Source: an uncultured Bacilli bacterium | GTDB lineage: Bacteria > Bacillota_I > Bacilli_A > RF39 > UBA660 | Direction: 5' to 3' | Assembly (NCBI GenBank): GCA_947589195.1 | Contig: CANPZX010000007.1 | Location: forward strand, 1-37,990 | DNA length: 37,990 bases | Shown here: one piece after another, positions 24,426 through 32,453 of the stretch | Position numbering within the stretch: the first letter of the stretch is position 1 | How the letters are laid out: the number at the start of each line of letters is the position of its first letter | Program-made: the position numbers and the translations under genes | Notes under the pieces: model-generated | The model's database searches: none | Told to the model about the DNA's origin: nothing | What the model saw: the letters and a program-made list of their open reading frames with translations, nothing else

Positions 24426-24950
24426 ATGGAGAAAAATAATAAAAATGTAATTATTCAATCGGTAATCCTAGTTGCATCGTTCATACTTATCGCCGTTTCT
24501 ACAAGTTATGCTTTTTTTACGGCAAACTTTGAAACCACAGGTGATAGTGGGGTATCAGCTACCGCGGCAGATTTAAAAGTTAAATTTACGGATGGGGCTT
24601 TAATAAACGCAACTAATATGATTCCTGGGGATGTTGCTACGAAATCATTTACAGTTCAAAATACGGGTAGTCAAGCTATAAAATTTAAAATAGTTGTTAA
24701 AAATGTTGTTAATGGGTTTAAGAGACCTCAAGATTTAAAAGTAGAAATCAAAGAAGGAGATAGTGTAATTAAGACTGGTGAAAGTTTTCCCACCGCAGCT
24801 GGTCCCATAAGTGATTTAATTACTATTGCAGTTGGAGAAACAAAAAGTTATGAGATAACCATTACATATGTTAATGACCCTGATAATAATCAAAATGAAG
24901 ATATGGAAAAAAACGTAAGTGCGCAAGTATTTATTGAAGCTGCAGCTTAA
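24426..24950 (+). CDS. TasA/camelysin-like secreted protein (lone copy)
   Basis: This 174-residue protein has a hydrophobic helix (about 9-27) ending STSYAFFTA, the SipW-type motif. A beta-sandwich follows with the family pattern: MIPGDVATKSFTVQNTGSQAIKF, then GETKSYEITITYVND and QVFIEAAA. It is the closest of the window's proteins to the classical CalY/TasA subunit in size, and has no cysteines. It sits 19 kb from the main surface locus, between housekeeping genes, under a strong promoter of its own, so it may be an abundant major subunit. The peptidase encoded at 4540 is the likely processor. A fibre role is inferred from the family. Confidence 0.8.
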   Translation: MEKNNKNVIIQSVILVASFILIAVSTSYAFFTANFETTGDSGVSATAADLKVKFTDGALINATNMIPGDVATKSFTVQNTGSQAIKFKIVVKNVVNGFKRPQDLKVEIKEGDSVIKTGESFPTAAGPISDLITIAVGETKSYEITITYVNDPDNNQNEDMEKNVSAQVFIEAAA

Positions 24951-24962
24951 TAAGAGTATAAT
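24934..24962 (+). promoter_or_regulatory. Promoter of tex, inside the end of the TasA-like gene
   Basis: TTGAAG (24934-24939), a 17-bp spacer and TATAAT (24957-24962). Transcripts from here would meet the terminator at 24984-25012 before reaching tex. Confidence 0.45.
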
Positions 24963-24983
24963 AAAAAAGAAAAGTAATTAAGG

Positions 24984-25012
24984 GATATAGAGTGATATCT
25001 ATATCTTTTTTT
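24984..25012 (+). terminator. Terminator directly abutting the tex ribosome-binding site
   Basis: GATATAGA (24984-24991), loop GTGATA and TCTATATC (24998-25005) are followed by seven T residues (25006-25012) and at once by GGAGG (25013-25017). Any tex transcript starting upstream must read through it. Confidence 0.75.
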
Positions 25013-25023
25013 GGAGGTAAAAA

Positions 25024-27138
25024 ATGGATATAATTACAAAATTAGCAAATGATTTAAATATTAAAAGAAGTGGGGTAGAAGCCGTCTTAAAACTTTTAAG
25101 TGAAGACTGTACAATTCCTTTTATTGCCCGATATCGGAAAGAAGCAACTGGTAACTTAAATGAAGAACAAATTGGGATAATTGATGAACAATATCGTTAT
25201 TTAGTTAATTTAGAAAAAAGAAAAGAAGATATAATTCGTTTAATTGCTGAGAAGGACTTATTAACACCCGAATTAGAAGAAAAAATAAAGGCTTGTGAAA
25301 AATTAGTAGAAGTTGAGGATTTATATCGGCCATTTAAAGAAAAGAAAAAAACTAAAGCAACCGAGGCCATTAAAATGGGCTTAGAACCTCTAGCTAAAAA
25401 AATTATGGCTTTTCCTAAAAATGGTAATTTAGAATCTTTAGCAAGTGGTTATAATATGAGTATTGATGAAGCCTTATTAAATGCTTCTTATATTATAAGT
25501 GAGTGGATAAGTGATAATGCTTACTATCGGAAAATAATTCGTAATTATATCTATAATAATGGCTTGATTGTTTCCAAAAAGAAAAAGAATAGTAGCGATG
25601 AAGATCATACCTATGAAATGTATTATGAATTTCAAGATAAAATTAAGTATATTAAACATTATCGGGTGTTAGCCCTAAATCGGGGTGAAAAAGAAGGCAT
25701 ATTAACCGTATCAATAGTATTTGATAATGAAAAAGTTATTAACTTATTAAAAGAAAAAGTAATTAAAGAACCAACTTCTTTTGTTTGTGAGATTGTAAAT
25801 AATGCAATTATTGATTCTTTAAAAAGATTAATTATTCCCAGTATCGAAAGAGAAATACGAGCTGAATTAACCGAAAAAGCTTCAATCGAAGCAATTAAGA
25901 CCTTTAAAGAAAATTTAGGCAAGTTGTTAATAACTAAACCAATTAAAAACAAAACAGTTTTAGGTTTTGATCCCGCTTTTCGTACCGGTTGTAAATTAGC
26001 GGTTTTAAATCCCTATGGTGAAGTATTAGAAATTGCAACAATTTATCCCCATGAACCTCAAAACAAAAAAGAAGAAGCTACTAAAATTTTAAGAGATTTA
26101 ATTAATAAATATCATATTGATATTATTGCAATAGGTAATGGAACGGCATCTCGGGAAAGTGAAATGTTTGTAGCTGAAGCCATCAAAGGCCTACCTGTTA
26201 AATACAATATCGTCAGTGAAGCTGGAGCAAGTGTTTATTCAGCAAGTAAACTAGCCATCGCCGAATTTCCCGATTTAACTGTCGAAAAAAGAAGCGCTAT
26301 TTCTATTGGCAGACGCATTCAAGATCCCCTTTCCGAATTAGTTAAAATTGACCCTAAATCAATTGGTGTAGGAGAGTATCAACATGATGTTAACCAAGCT
26401 AATTTAGGTGAAGCCTTAGATTTTACTGTCCAAAAAATAGTGAATGAAGTAGGAGTTAATATAAATACTGCTAGTGATAGCATTTTAAAATATATCTCTG
26501 GTTTAACCAAAAAAACTATTGAAAATATTCAAAATTTTAAAAAAGAAAAAACTTTTAAAAATAGAGAAGAAATAAAAAAATTAAAGGGAATTACTCCCAA
26601 AATATATGAACAATGTATTGGCTTTTTACGAATAACTGATGGAGAAAATATTTTAGATCGTACCAAAATTCATCCGGAAAGTTATGATAAAACTTATGAA
26701 CTTTTAAATTATTTAAATTTAGATTTAAAAAATATTGATACTTTAGAATTTAAAGATACTTTAAAAAATTGTGATATTAATAATATTAGTTCCCAAATAA
26801 ATTTGGATGTTTATACAACCACAGATATAATTAATGAATTACTAAATCCCGGATTAGACCCCCGTGATAATTTAGAAGATGTGTTATTAAAAAGTGATGT
26901 TTTAACTATTGATGATTTAGAAGTAGGGATGGAGTTAAAAGGGACTGTAAGAAATGTTGTTTCTTTCGGAGCTTTTGTTGATATTGGTCTTAAAAATGAT
27001 GGCTTAATTCATATTTCTAAATTATCCAAAGACTTTGTTAAAAATCCTTTAGATGTTGTAGAAGTGGGAGATATCATTACTTGTTATGTCGAAAAAATTG
27101 ATAAAGAAAAAAAGAAAGTTAATCTTACTCTTATTTAA
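25024..27138 (+). CDS. tex: Tex family RNA-binding protein
   Basis: This 704-residue protein is of the Tex/YdcI family, nucleic-acid-binding factors linked to transcription and stress tolerance. Domains in order are an N-terminal helical Tex domain (about 1-300), a YqgF/RNase-H-like domain beginning VLGFDPAFRTGCKLAVL (about 317), a helix-hairpin-helix region with GEYQHDV and KKLKGITPKIYEQC, and a C-terminal S1 domain (about 635-704, GMELKGTVRNVVSFGAFVDIG). The length is near the family norm. The ribosome site GGAGG follows immediately after a terminator, so expression probably depends on readthrough or on a switch there. The next gene begins 29 bp downstream. Confidence 0.94.
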   Translation: MDIITKLANDLNIKRSGVEAVLKLLSEDCTIPFIARYRKEATGNLNEEQIGIIDEQYRYLVNLEKRKEDIIRLIAEKDLLTPELEEKIKACEKLVEVEDLYRPFKEKKKTKATEAIKMGLEPLAKKIMAFPKNGNLESLASGYNMSIDEALLNASYIISEWISDNAYYRKIIRNYIYNNGLIVSKKKKNSSDEDHTYEMYYEFQDKIKYIKHYRVLALNRGEKEGILTVSIVFDNEKVINLLKEKVIKEPTSFVCEIVNNAIIDSLKRLIIPSIEREIRAELTEKASIEAIKTFKENLGKLLITKPIKNKTVLGFDPAFRTGCKLAVLNPYGEVLEIATIYPHEPQNKKEEATKILRDLINKYHIDIIAIGNGTASRESEMFVAEAIKGLPVKYNIVSEAGASVYSASKLAIAEFPDLTVEKRSAISIGRRIQDPLSELVKIDPKSIGVGEYQHDVNQANLGEALDFTVQKIVNEVGVNINTASDSILKYISGLTKKTIENIQNFKKEKTFKNREEIKKLKGITPKIYEQCIGFLRITDGENILDRTKIHPESYDKTYELLNYLNLDLKNIDTLEFKDTLKNCDINNISSQINLDVYTTTDIINELLNPGLDPRDNLEDVLLKSDVLTIDDLEVGMELKGTVRNVVSFGAFVDIGLKNDGLIHISKLSKDFVKNPLDVVEVGDIITCYVEKIDKEKKKVNLTLI

Positions 27139-27167
27139 TATGATATAATTACTTCAAGGTGAAGTAT

Positions 27168-29099
27168 ATGAAAAAAAAGTACTCTTTATTTATTGCTTAC
27201 TTATTTTTATTTATCTTTTTAGAATATATAAATAAAGTTTTAATGTTTAATAAATTTGGGGGTTTAGAATTTTTTTATCCCATAATTTTTGCTATTCCTG
27301 TTTGTTTTATTTTAACGATAATTAGTCGTTTGGGTTCGTTAAAGGTTAATAAAATAATAACGATTATTCTCATGTTTTTAATAAGTTTTATATATTGTTT
27401 TAATTACTTATATTTTTCTCTTTTAGCGACTCCTTTTTCTATTAGTGTTTTAGAATTAGCTAGTCAAGCCATGGATTTTACCGAAATAGCTTTGCACGTT
27501 ATAAATGTCGATTTAGTAAGTATCTTAATTATTGCTTTACCCTTTATCATGTTCTTAATTTATCAAAATCATTTTAATTATGAACGAATTACTTTAAAAA
27601 AGACGGGTTTAAGTCTTTTATTAGCCATTATCTTTTATGTTGGAGCAATCCTATCTTTAAATTTAGATAAAACTAAATTATATTCGGCTTATAACTTATA
27701 TTACAATTTAGATGCAATTACCCCATCGACTGACGTTTTAGGAGTATTTACGACCGAGCGATTAGGTATAAAAAGAAATTTATTTGGTTTTGAAGAAAAG
27801 ATTTTATTACCAGATGAAACTCCCGAAGAACCAAGTGAAGAACCCGAAAAGCCAGTTTCTTATAATAAAATAGAGATTGATTTTCCTAGTTTAATTTTAA
27901 ATACGAAAGATAAATCTTTAAAAAGTTTATATGAATTTTTAAATAATGAAACTCCTTCTAAGCAAAATGAATATACTGGGATATATAAAGGAAAAAATTT
28001 AATTTTTATTTTAGCCGAAGGCTTTAATTCGATTGCCGTGGACGAAGAAAGAACTCCAACACTTTATAAAATGATTCATGAAGGGTTTAATTTTACAAAC
28101 TTTTATAGTCCCGTTTTCTTAAGTACGACCGGTGGTGAGTTTCAAGCCACAACTAGTTTAATTCCAACTCAAGAAATTTTAGGTTTATGGCGAAATAGTA
28201 ATCCCACGATAAGCTATGCTTTAGGTAATGCCTTTAAAAAAGAAGGTTATTATGCTAGTAGTTATCATGATTGGAATTATAAATATTATAGTCGGCAAAA
28301 AACTATGCCGACATTAGGTTATGATAATTATTTAGCTTGTAAAAATGGTTTGGAAAAAGAAATGAATTGTAATTGGCTTCCTAGTGATGTTGATTTAATT
28401 GATACAACATTTTTAAAATACGCTAATAATACCCCTTTTATAACTTATTATATTTCAGTAAGTGGTCATGCTCCATATAATTTTTTAGGAGGCAATAGCA
28501 TAGCTAGTAAAAATAAAATGTATGTCGCTGATTTACCATATTCTGATGCGGTTAAAGCATATTTAGCCAGTCAATTAGAACTCGAGTTTGCTTTAACTGA
28601 TTTAGTTAATAAATTAGATACCCAAGGTATTTTAGATGATACAGTTATTGTTTTAGTCGGGGATCATTATCCTTATACTTTAACTGTTGATGAAATAAAT
28701 GAAATATCTTCTTATAAAAGAGATGAAACAATTGAAGTTAATCATAGTAATTTAATAATTTGGAATAATAAAAATATGGAAATAACTAGTTCAAAAGTAG
28801 CTAGTCAATTAGATGTTCTACCAACTATTTTAAATTTATTTGGTATTAATTATGACTCCCGGTTATTAATTGGTAATGATATTTTTAGTGATAAAGAAGG
28901 ATTAGCTATTTTTTCTGATCGTAGTTGGAAAAGTGATTTAGGGACCTATACAGCATCCAATAAAAAGTTTGTTCCAAACCCTGGAGTAGAAGTACCAGAT
29001 AATTATGTTGAAAATATGAATTTAAGAATAGCAACCTATTTTACAATGAGTAAGGTTATGATTGAAAAAGATATATATAAAACATTGTTAGGAGAGTAG
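27168..29099 (+). CDS. LTA-synthase-like membrane sulfatase
   Basis: This 643-residue protein is set to start at ATG 27168, five bases after AAGGTGA. Five hydrophobic helices (residues 5-25, 35-53, 62-88, 115-133, 147-165) precede an extracellular sulfatase-fold domain from about 270. Visible catalytic and metal positions are Glu284 (LAEGFN), the nucleophile Thr in LSTTGGEF (320-321), His in SGHAPYN and Asp-His in LVGDHYPY, matching the LtaS layout. Such enzymes add glycerol phosphate from phosphatidylglycerol to a lipid anchor, or modify other envelope polymers. The sequence is divergent, so the exact acceptor is open. asnB begins 5 bases after its stop, so they share a transcript. Confidence 0.85.
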   Translation: MKKKYSLFIAYLFLFIFLEYINKVLMFNKFGGLEFFYPIIFAIPVCFILTIISRLGSLKVNKIITIILMFLISFIYCFNYLYFSLLATPFSISVLELASQAMDFTEIALHVINVDLVSILIIALPFIMFLIYQNHFNYERITLKKTGLSLLLAIIFYVGAILSLNLDKTKLYSAYNLYYNLDAITPSTDVLGVFTTERLGIKRNLFGFEEKILLPDETPEEPSEEPEKPVSYNKIEIDFPSLILNTKDKSLKSLYEFLNNETPSKQNEYTGIYKGKNLIFILAEGFNSIAVDEERTPTLYKMIHEGFNFTNFYSPVFLSTTGGEFQATTSLIPTQEILGLWRNSNPTISYALGNAFKKEGYYASSYHDWNYKYYSRQKTMPTLGYDNYLACKNGLEKEMNCNWLPSDVDLIDTTFLKYANNTPFITYYISVSGHAPYNFLGGNSIASKNKMYVADLPYSDAVKAYLASQLELEFALTDLVNKLDTQGILDDTVIVLVGDHYPYTLTVDEINEISSYKRDETIEVNHSNLIIWNNKNMEITSSKVASQLDVLPTILNLFGINYDSRLLIGNDIFSDKEGLAIFSDRSWKSDLGTYTASNKKFVPNPGVEVPDNYVENMNLRIATYFTMSKVMIEKDIYKTLLGE

Positions 29100-29104
29100 A
29101 TAGT

Positions 29105-30940
29105 ATGTGTGGCATAACAGGATTTGTGAGTAAAGAAAAAAATAAGAAAAAAATAATTAAAGAAATGGCTTCTTCTATTCAACATCGCGGACCAGATGAA
29201 GAAGGTTATTATGTTGATAGTGATATTGCTCTTGGCCATCGCCGTCTTTCTATTATTGATTTAAGTAGTGGTAAACAACCAATGGAGAATGAAGATGGCA
29301 ATTTAGTTGTTATCTTTAACGGGGAAATTTATAATTATTTAGAACTAAGAACCGAATTAAAAAAGCATAAACATCAATTTAAAACGAATAGTGATACCGA
29401 AGTATTACTGCATGGCTATGAAGAGTGGGGTAGCGCTTTACCTAAAAAATTAAGAGGGATGTTTGCTTTTGCAATTTGGAATAAAATAGATAAAACGCTT
29501 TTTCTAGCTCGCGATAATTTTGGCATTAAACCATTATATTATTATCAAAATGGCGAATCATTTATGTTTGCATCCGAAATAAAGGCCTTTTTGCATCATC
29601 CAACTTTTAAAAAAGAATTAAATAAAGAATTAATTGGTCCCTATTTATCTTTTAGTTTTACTCCTACTACGGAAACATTCTTTAAAGGAGTTTACCGGTT
29701 AGACCCGGGGACTACTTTAACACTTAAAGATAATAATTTTAAAATTGAAAGATATTTTAAAATTAGCTTTAAAGAAAAAAATAAAGATTTTTCTACATTT
29801 GTAAATGATATATCAAATATTATGTCTGATAGTGTCAATCATCATATGTTAAGTGATGTCGAAGTTGGTTCTTTTTTGTCAAGTGGCATTGATTCATCTT
29901 ATATAGTAAGTTTAGCTAAACCCGATAAAACCTACACCGTAGGTTATGATATTCCCCGGTATAGTGAAATAGATTATGCTAAAGATTTAGCCGCTAAATT
30001 AAAAATTAAAAATATTAGTAAAAAAATAACTAAAGAAGAATATATGAAAATAATTCCCAAAATTATGTATCATATGGATGAACCAACTAGCGATCCCGCG
30101 GCTGTGGCTTTATATTTTGTTTCCAATTTAGCCAAAAAAGATGTCAAAGTAATCTTATCAGGAGAAGGAGCTGACGAATTCTTCGGGGGCTATAATTACT
30201 ATCGGGAAGAAATAGATTACCAATTTTATAATAAAATTCCTTACTTTTTTAGACATATGGCCGCCCTTATATTTGGTTTACTTCCGGAATTTCCGGGTCG
30301 TAATTTTATCGTAAGACGGGGAACTAAATTAGAAGATGGTTATATTGGTGTTAATAAAGTTTTCTCCGAAAAAGAACGCAAGAAAGTTTTAAGTTTTAAA
30401 GATACTTTAAAAAATAAAGATATAACCGCGGATACTTTTTTAGAATATCGTGATGAAAGCAATATTATTAAAATGCAAGCTATCGATATTAATTTTTGGC
30501 TAATTAAAGATATTTTACAAAAAGCTGATCGGATGACGATGGCTAATTCCTTAGAAGGAAGAGTACCCTTTGTCGATAAAGAAGTCTTTAAAGTAGCATC
30601 CTCTTTACCATTTCCTTATAAAGTATCCAAAGAAAATACCAAAGTTGCTTTAAGAGAAGCAGCCAAAAAAGCGATTCCTACCGAGGCTTATAAAAAGAAA
30701 AAGTTAGGTTTTCCGGTTCCTTTAAGAGAATGGATGCGGGATGATGATATTTATAACGAAATAAAAAAGACTATTCAGGAAGACTATGTTAAAGATTTAT
30801 TTAATCAAAAATATGTTCTAAAATTATTAGAACAACATAAAAATAAAAAGAAAGATAACTATAAAAAAGTTTGGACAGTTTATTGTTTCTTAAAATGGTA
30901 TGAAGTTTTCTTTTTAGATAGAAAGTATAATTATGAATAA
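29105..30940 (+). CDS. asnB: Asparagine synthase (glutamine-hydrolysing)
   Basis: This 611-residue enzyme makes asparagine from aspartate, ATP and glutamine. The class II amidotransferase domain starts with the catalytic Cys2 (MCGITGFV) and includes QHRGPDEEG, RLSIIDLS and FNGEIYNY. The synthetase domain has the ATP-pyrophosphatase loop LSSGIDSS, SGEGADEFFGGY and ADRMTMANSLEGRVPF. It follows the LtaS-like gene by 5 bases, and overlaps the PAP2 gene by 8 bases, so the three form an operon. The pairing with envelope genes may mean it acts on a cell-wall precursor instead of free aspartate, but the motifs are those of ordinary AsnB. Confidence 0.95.
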   Translation: MCGITGFVSKEKNKKKIIKEMASSIQHRGPDEEGYYVDSDIALGHRRLSIIDLSSGKQPMENEDGNLVVIFNGEIYNYLELRTELKKHKHQFKTNSDTEVLLHGYEEWGSALPKKLRGMFAFAIWNKIDKTLFLARDNFGIKPLYYYQNGESFMFASEIKAFLHHPTFKKELNKELIGPYLSFSFTPTTETFFKGVYRLDPGTTLTLKDNNFKIERYFKISFKEKNKDFSTFVNDISNIMSDSVNHHMLSDVEVGSFLSSGIDSSYIVSLAKPDKTYTVGYDIPRYSEIDYAKDLAAKLKIKNISKKITKEEYMKIIPKIMYHMDEPTSDPAAVALYFVSNLAKKDVKVILSGEGADEFFGGYNYYREEIDYQFYNKIPYFFRHMAALIFGLLPEFPGRNFIVRRGTKLEDGYIGVNKVFSEKERKKVLSFKDTLKNKDITADTFLEYRDESNIIKMQAIDINFWLIKDILQKADRMTMANSLEGRVPFVDKEVFKVASSLPFPYKVSKENTKVALREAAKKAIPTEAYKKKKLGFPVPLREWMRDDDIYNEIKKTIQEDYVKDLFNQKYVLKLLEQHKNKKKDNYKKVWTVYCFLKWYEVFFLDRKYNYE

Positions 30941-31529
30941 AAATTTAAAATATTGTCTTTTACCTTTAATTTTACTTATTATTTTAATAATTCTTCTCTA
31001 TACGGATAATTTATTAACTTTTGATATATATATAGCTAGTTTAATTTATCATTCACCATTTTTAACTAGTTTCTTTAAAATTATTACGTGGTTTGGTTCC
31101 ACTTGGGGAATTATTACTATTTCTTTAATTCTTATATTTATTATTCGTCCTTTAAGGGAATTATTATGGTTATATACAACTATTATTTCTTCAACTATTA
31201 TTAATAATATTTTAAAAGTAATTATTTGTCGACCTAGACCAGATTTAGACTTCTTAGTAAAAGAAACTACTTATAGTTTTCCTAGTGGACACGCGATGGC
31301 AACCCTTACCTTTTATGGCTCATTAATTTATTTAATTTGGCAAAGTAATTTAAGTAAAGGAAAAAAAGTCTGTTTAACTTCTTTTTTAGGTCTTTTAATA
31401 ATGCTAATAGGTTATAGTCGTATTTATTTAAATGTTCATCATTTAACGGATATTTTCGCGGGTTATTTATGTTCTATTATAATCATTAATTTAGCAATAA
31501 TATTATTTAAAAAGTACGTAAAAGCATAA
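30933..31529 (+). CDS. PAP2 family membrane phosphatase
   Basis: The 198-residue protein has six predicted membrane helices and the full phosphatase signature: KVIICRPRP (motif 1), SFPSGHAMA (motif 2), and SRIYLNVHHLTD (motif 3). It probably dephosphorylates phosphatidylglycerol phosphate, undecaprenyl pyrophosphate or a similar lipid on the outer face. The start codon overlaps the last 8 bases of asnB, showing translational coupling. Its place after an LTA-synthase-like gene suggests recycling of a lipid by-product, which is inference. Confidence 0.9.
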   Translation: MNKNLKYCLLPLILLIILIILLYTDNLLTFDIYIASLIYHSPFLTSFFKIITWFGSTWGIITISLILIFIIRPLRELLWLYTTIISSTIINNILKVIICRPRPDLDFLVKETTYSFPSGHAMATLTFYGSLIYLIWQSNLSKGKKVCLTSFLGLLIMLIGYSRIYLNVHHLTDIFAGYLCSIIIINLAIILFKKYVKA

Positions 31530-31555
31530 TAAAACTTATATAATTTTTAAAAAAA

Positions 31556-31564
31556 TGTTATAAT
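31556..31564 (+). promoter_or_regulatory. Extended -10 promoter of the alpha-CTD-like gene
   Basis: TGT-TATAAT (31556-31564), with a short leader to AGGAGG and the ATG at 31595. The -35 is poor. Confidence 0.45.
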
Positions 31565-31594
31565 TTTATTAGAAAACTTTACCTAGGAGGTATA

Positions 31595-31813
31595 ATGATG
31601 ATTATTAATATGAATGATTCAATTAAATGTTTAGAATTAGGAAAAGACTTAATTAAAAGATTAGAAGAACATAATATTATAAGTGTTAATGATTTATGGA
31701 AAATGAAAAGACAAGAATTAAAAGATTTAGGTTTTAATAATAAAGATATTAATGAATTAATTATTAAACTCCAATTATCAGGTTTAGATTTAAATAAAAA
31801 ATATGTTAAATAG
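31595..31813 (+). CDS. Free-standing RNA polymerase alpha-CTD-like protein
   Basis: The whole 72-residue protein lines up with the C-terminal domain of RpoA: SIKCLELGKDLIKRLEEHNI (like IEELDLSVRSYNCLKRAGI), SVNDLWKMKRQELKDLGFNNKDINELIIKL (like TVEELLKLSEEDLLKIRNFGKKSLEEIKEKL), then SGLDL. This helix-hairpin-helix fold binds UP-element DNA or regulators. There is no alpha N-terminal domain, so it cannot join the polymerase core by itself. It has a consensus AGGAGG site and is followed after 13 bases by a DUF308 gene. It may be a small DNA-binding regulator or simply an HhH protein. The resemblance is clear to the eye, but function is inferred. Confidence 0.65.
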   Translation: MMIINMNDSIKCLELGKDLIKRLEEHNIISVNDLWKMKRQELKDLGFNNKDINELIIKLQLSGLDLNKKYVK

Positions 31814-31826
31814 GAGGTAGAAAGGT

Positions 31827-32390
31827 ATGGCAACAATTTTAAAAAAGTTAAAACAAGATAATTATGAAGCAATGTTTGTAAGTTTAATGACGATAATTGT
31901 TGGGATTATTATGATTATTTATTCTACTAATATTTTAAATATAATTTCTTATTTAATGGGAGGAATTTTAATTATTAATGGTTTACTTAAAATATTTTAT
32001 TATTTTAAATATGAAGGTAAATATAATATTTTTAATTATGATTTATCTTTTGGTATTTTAAATATTATTTTAGGTATTTTCTGTTTTATATTTAAAAGTG
32101 AACTTCAAAGTATCTTTCGTTTAATTATTGGCCTAATTGTTATTTATGAAGGTATATTAAATATTACTTTAGCTACTAAGATTTTATATGTTAATAAACC
32201 AGCGGGTTTAATAAGTATTTTATTATCTTTATTAATGATTTTAAGTGGGGGACTTATTGTTTTAGTTAAAGGAATAGTTATTGAAACAATTGGTTATATT
32301 CTTGTACTTTTTGCTATTATGAATATAATTGAATGTTTAATTTTTCATAAGAATTTAAATAAAATAAGTAAATACTTAAGTAGTATTTAA
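31827..32390 (+). CDS. DUF308 (HdeD-like) membrane protein
   Basis: The 187-residue protein has six hydrophobic helices arranged in short hairpins with glycine-rich turns: LMGGILIINGLLKIFYY, LIIGLIVIYEGILNI and LVLFAIMNIIECLIF. This repeated G-x-x-x-I-N-G-L pattern is that of the DUF308/HdeD family, whose members are linked to acid or membrane stress but remain poorly defined. A GGAGG site lies 6-10 bases upstream. It probably shares a transcript with the alpha-CTD-like gene. Confidence 0.75.
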   Translation: MATILKKLKQDNYEAMFVSLMTIIVGIIMIIYSTNILNIISYLMGGILIINGLLKIFYYFKYEGKYNIFNYDLSFGILNIILGIFCFIFKSELQSIFRLIIGLIVIYEGILNITLATKILYVNKPAGLISILLSLLMILSGGLIVLVKGIVIETIGYILVLFAIMNIIECLIFHKNLNKISKYLSSI

Positions 32391-32453
32391 CTATTTTTTT
32401 TGGAATATATTTAATTATAAAAACATATTTTTTTATTTAGGGGGATTATAGTT

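Noticed and set aside
24426-27138. Simple operon of the TasA-like gene and tex
   Set aside because: A strong terminator separates them, so ordinary cotranscription is unlikely without readthrough control.
31579-31872. Minus-strand open frame of 97 codons across the alpha-CTD-like gene
   Set aside because: The plus-strand frame has AGGAGG and a recognisable fold. The minus-strand frame has neither.
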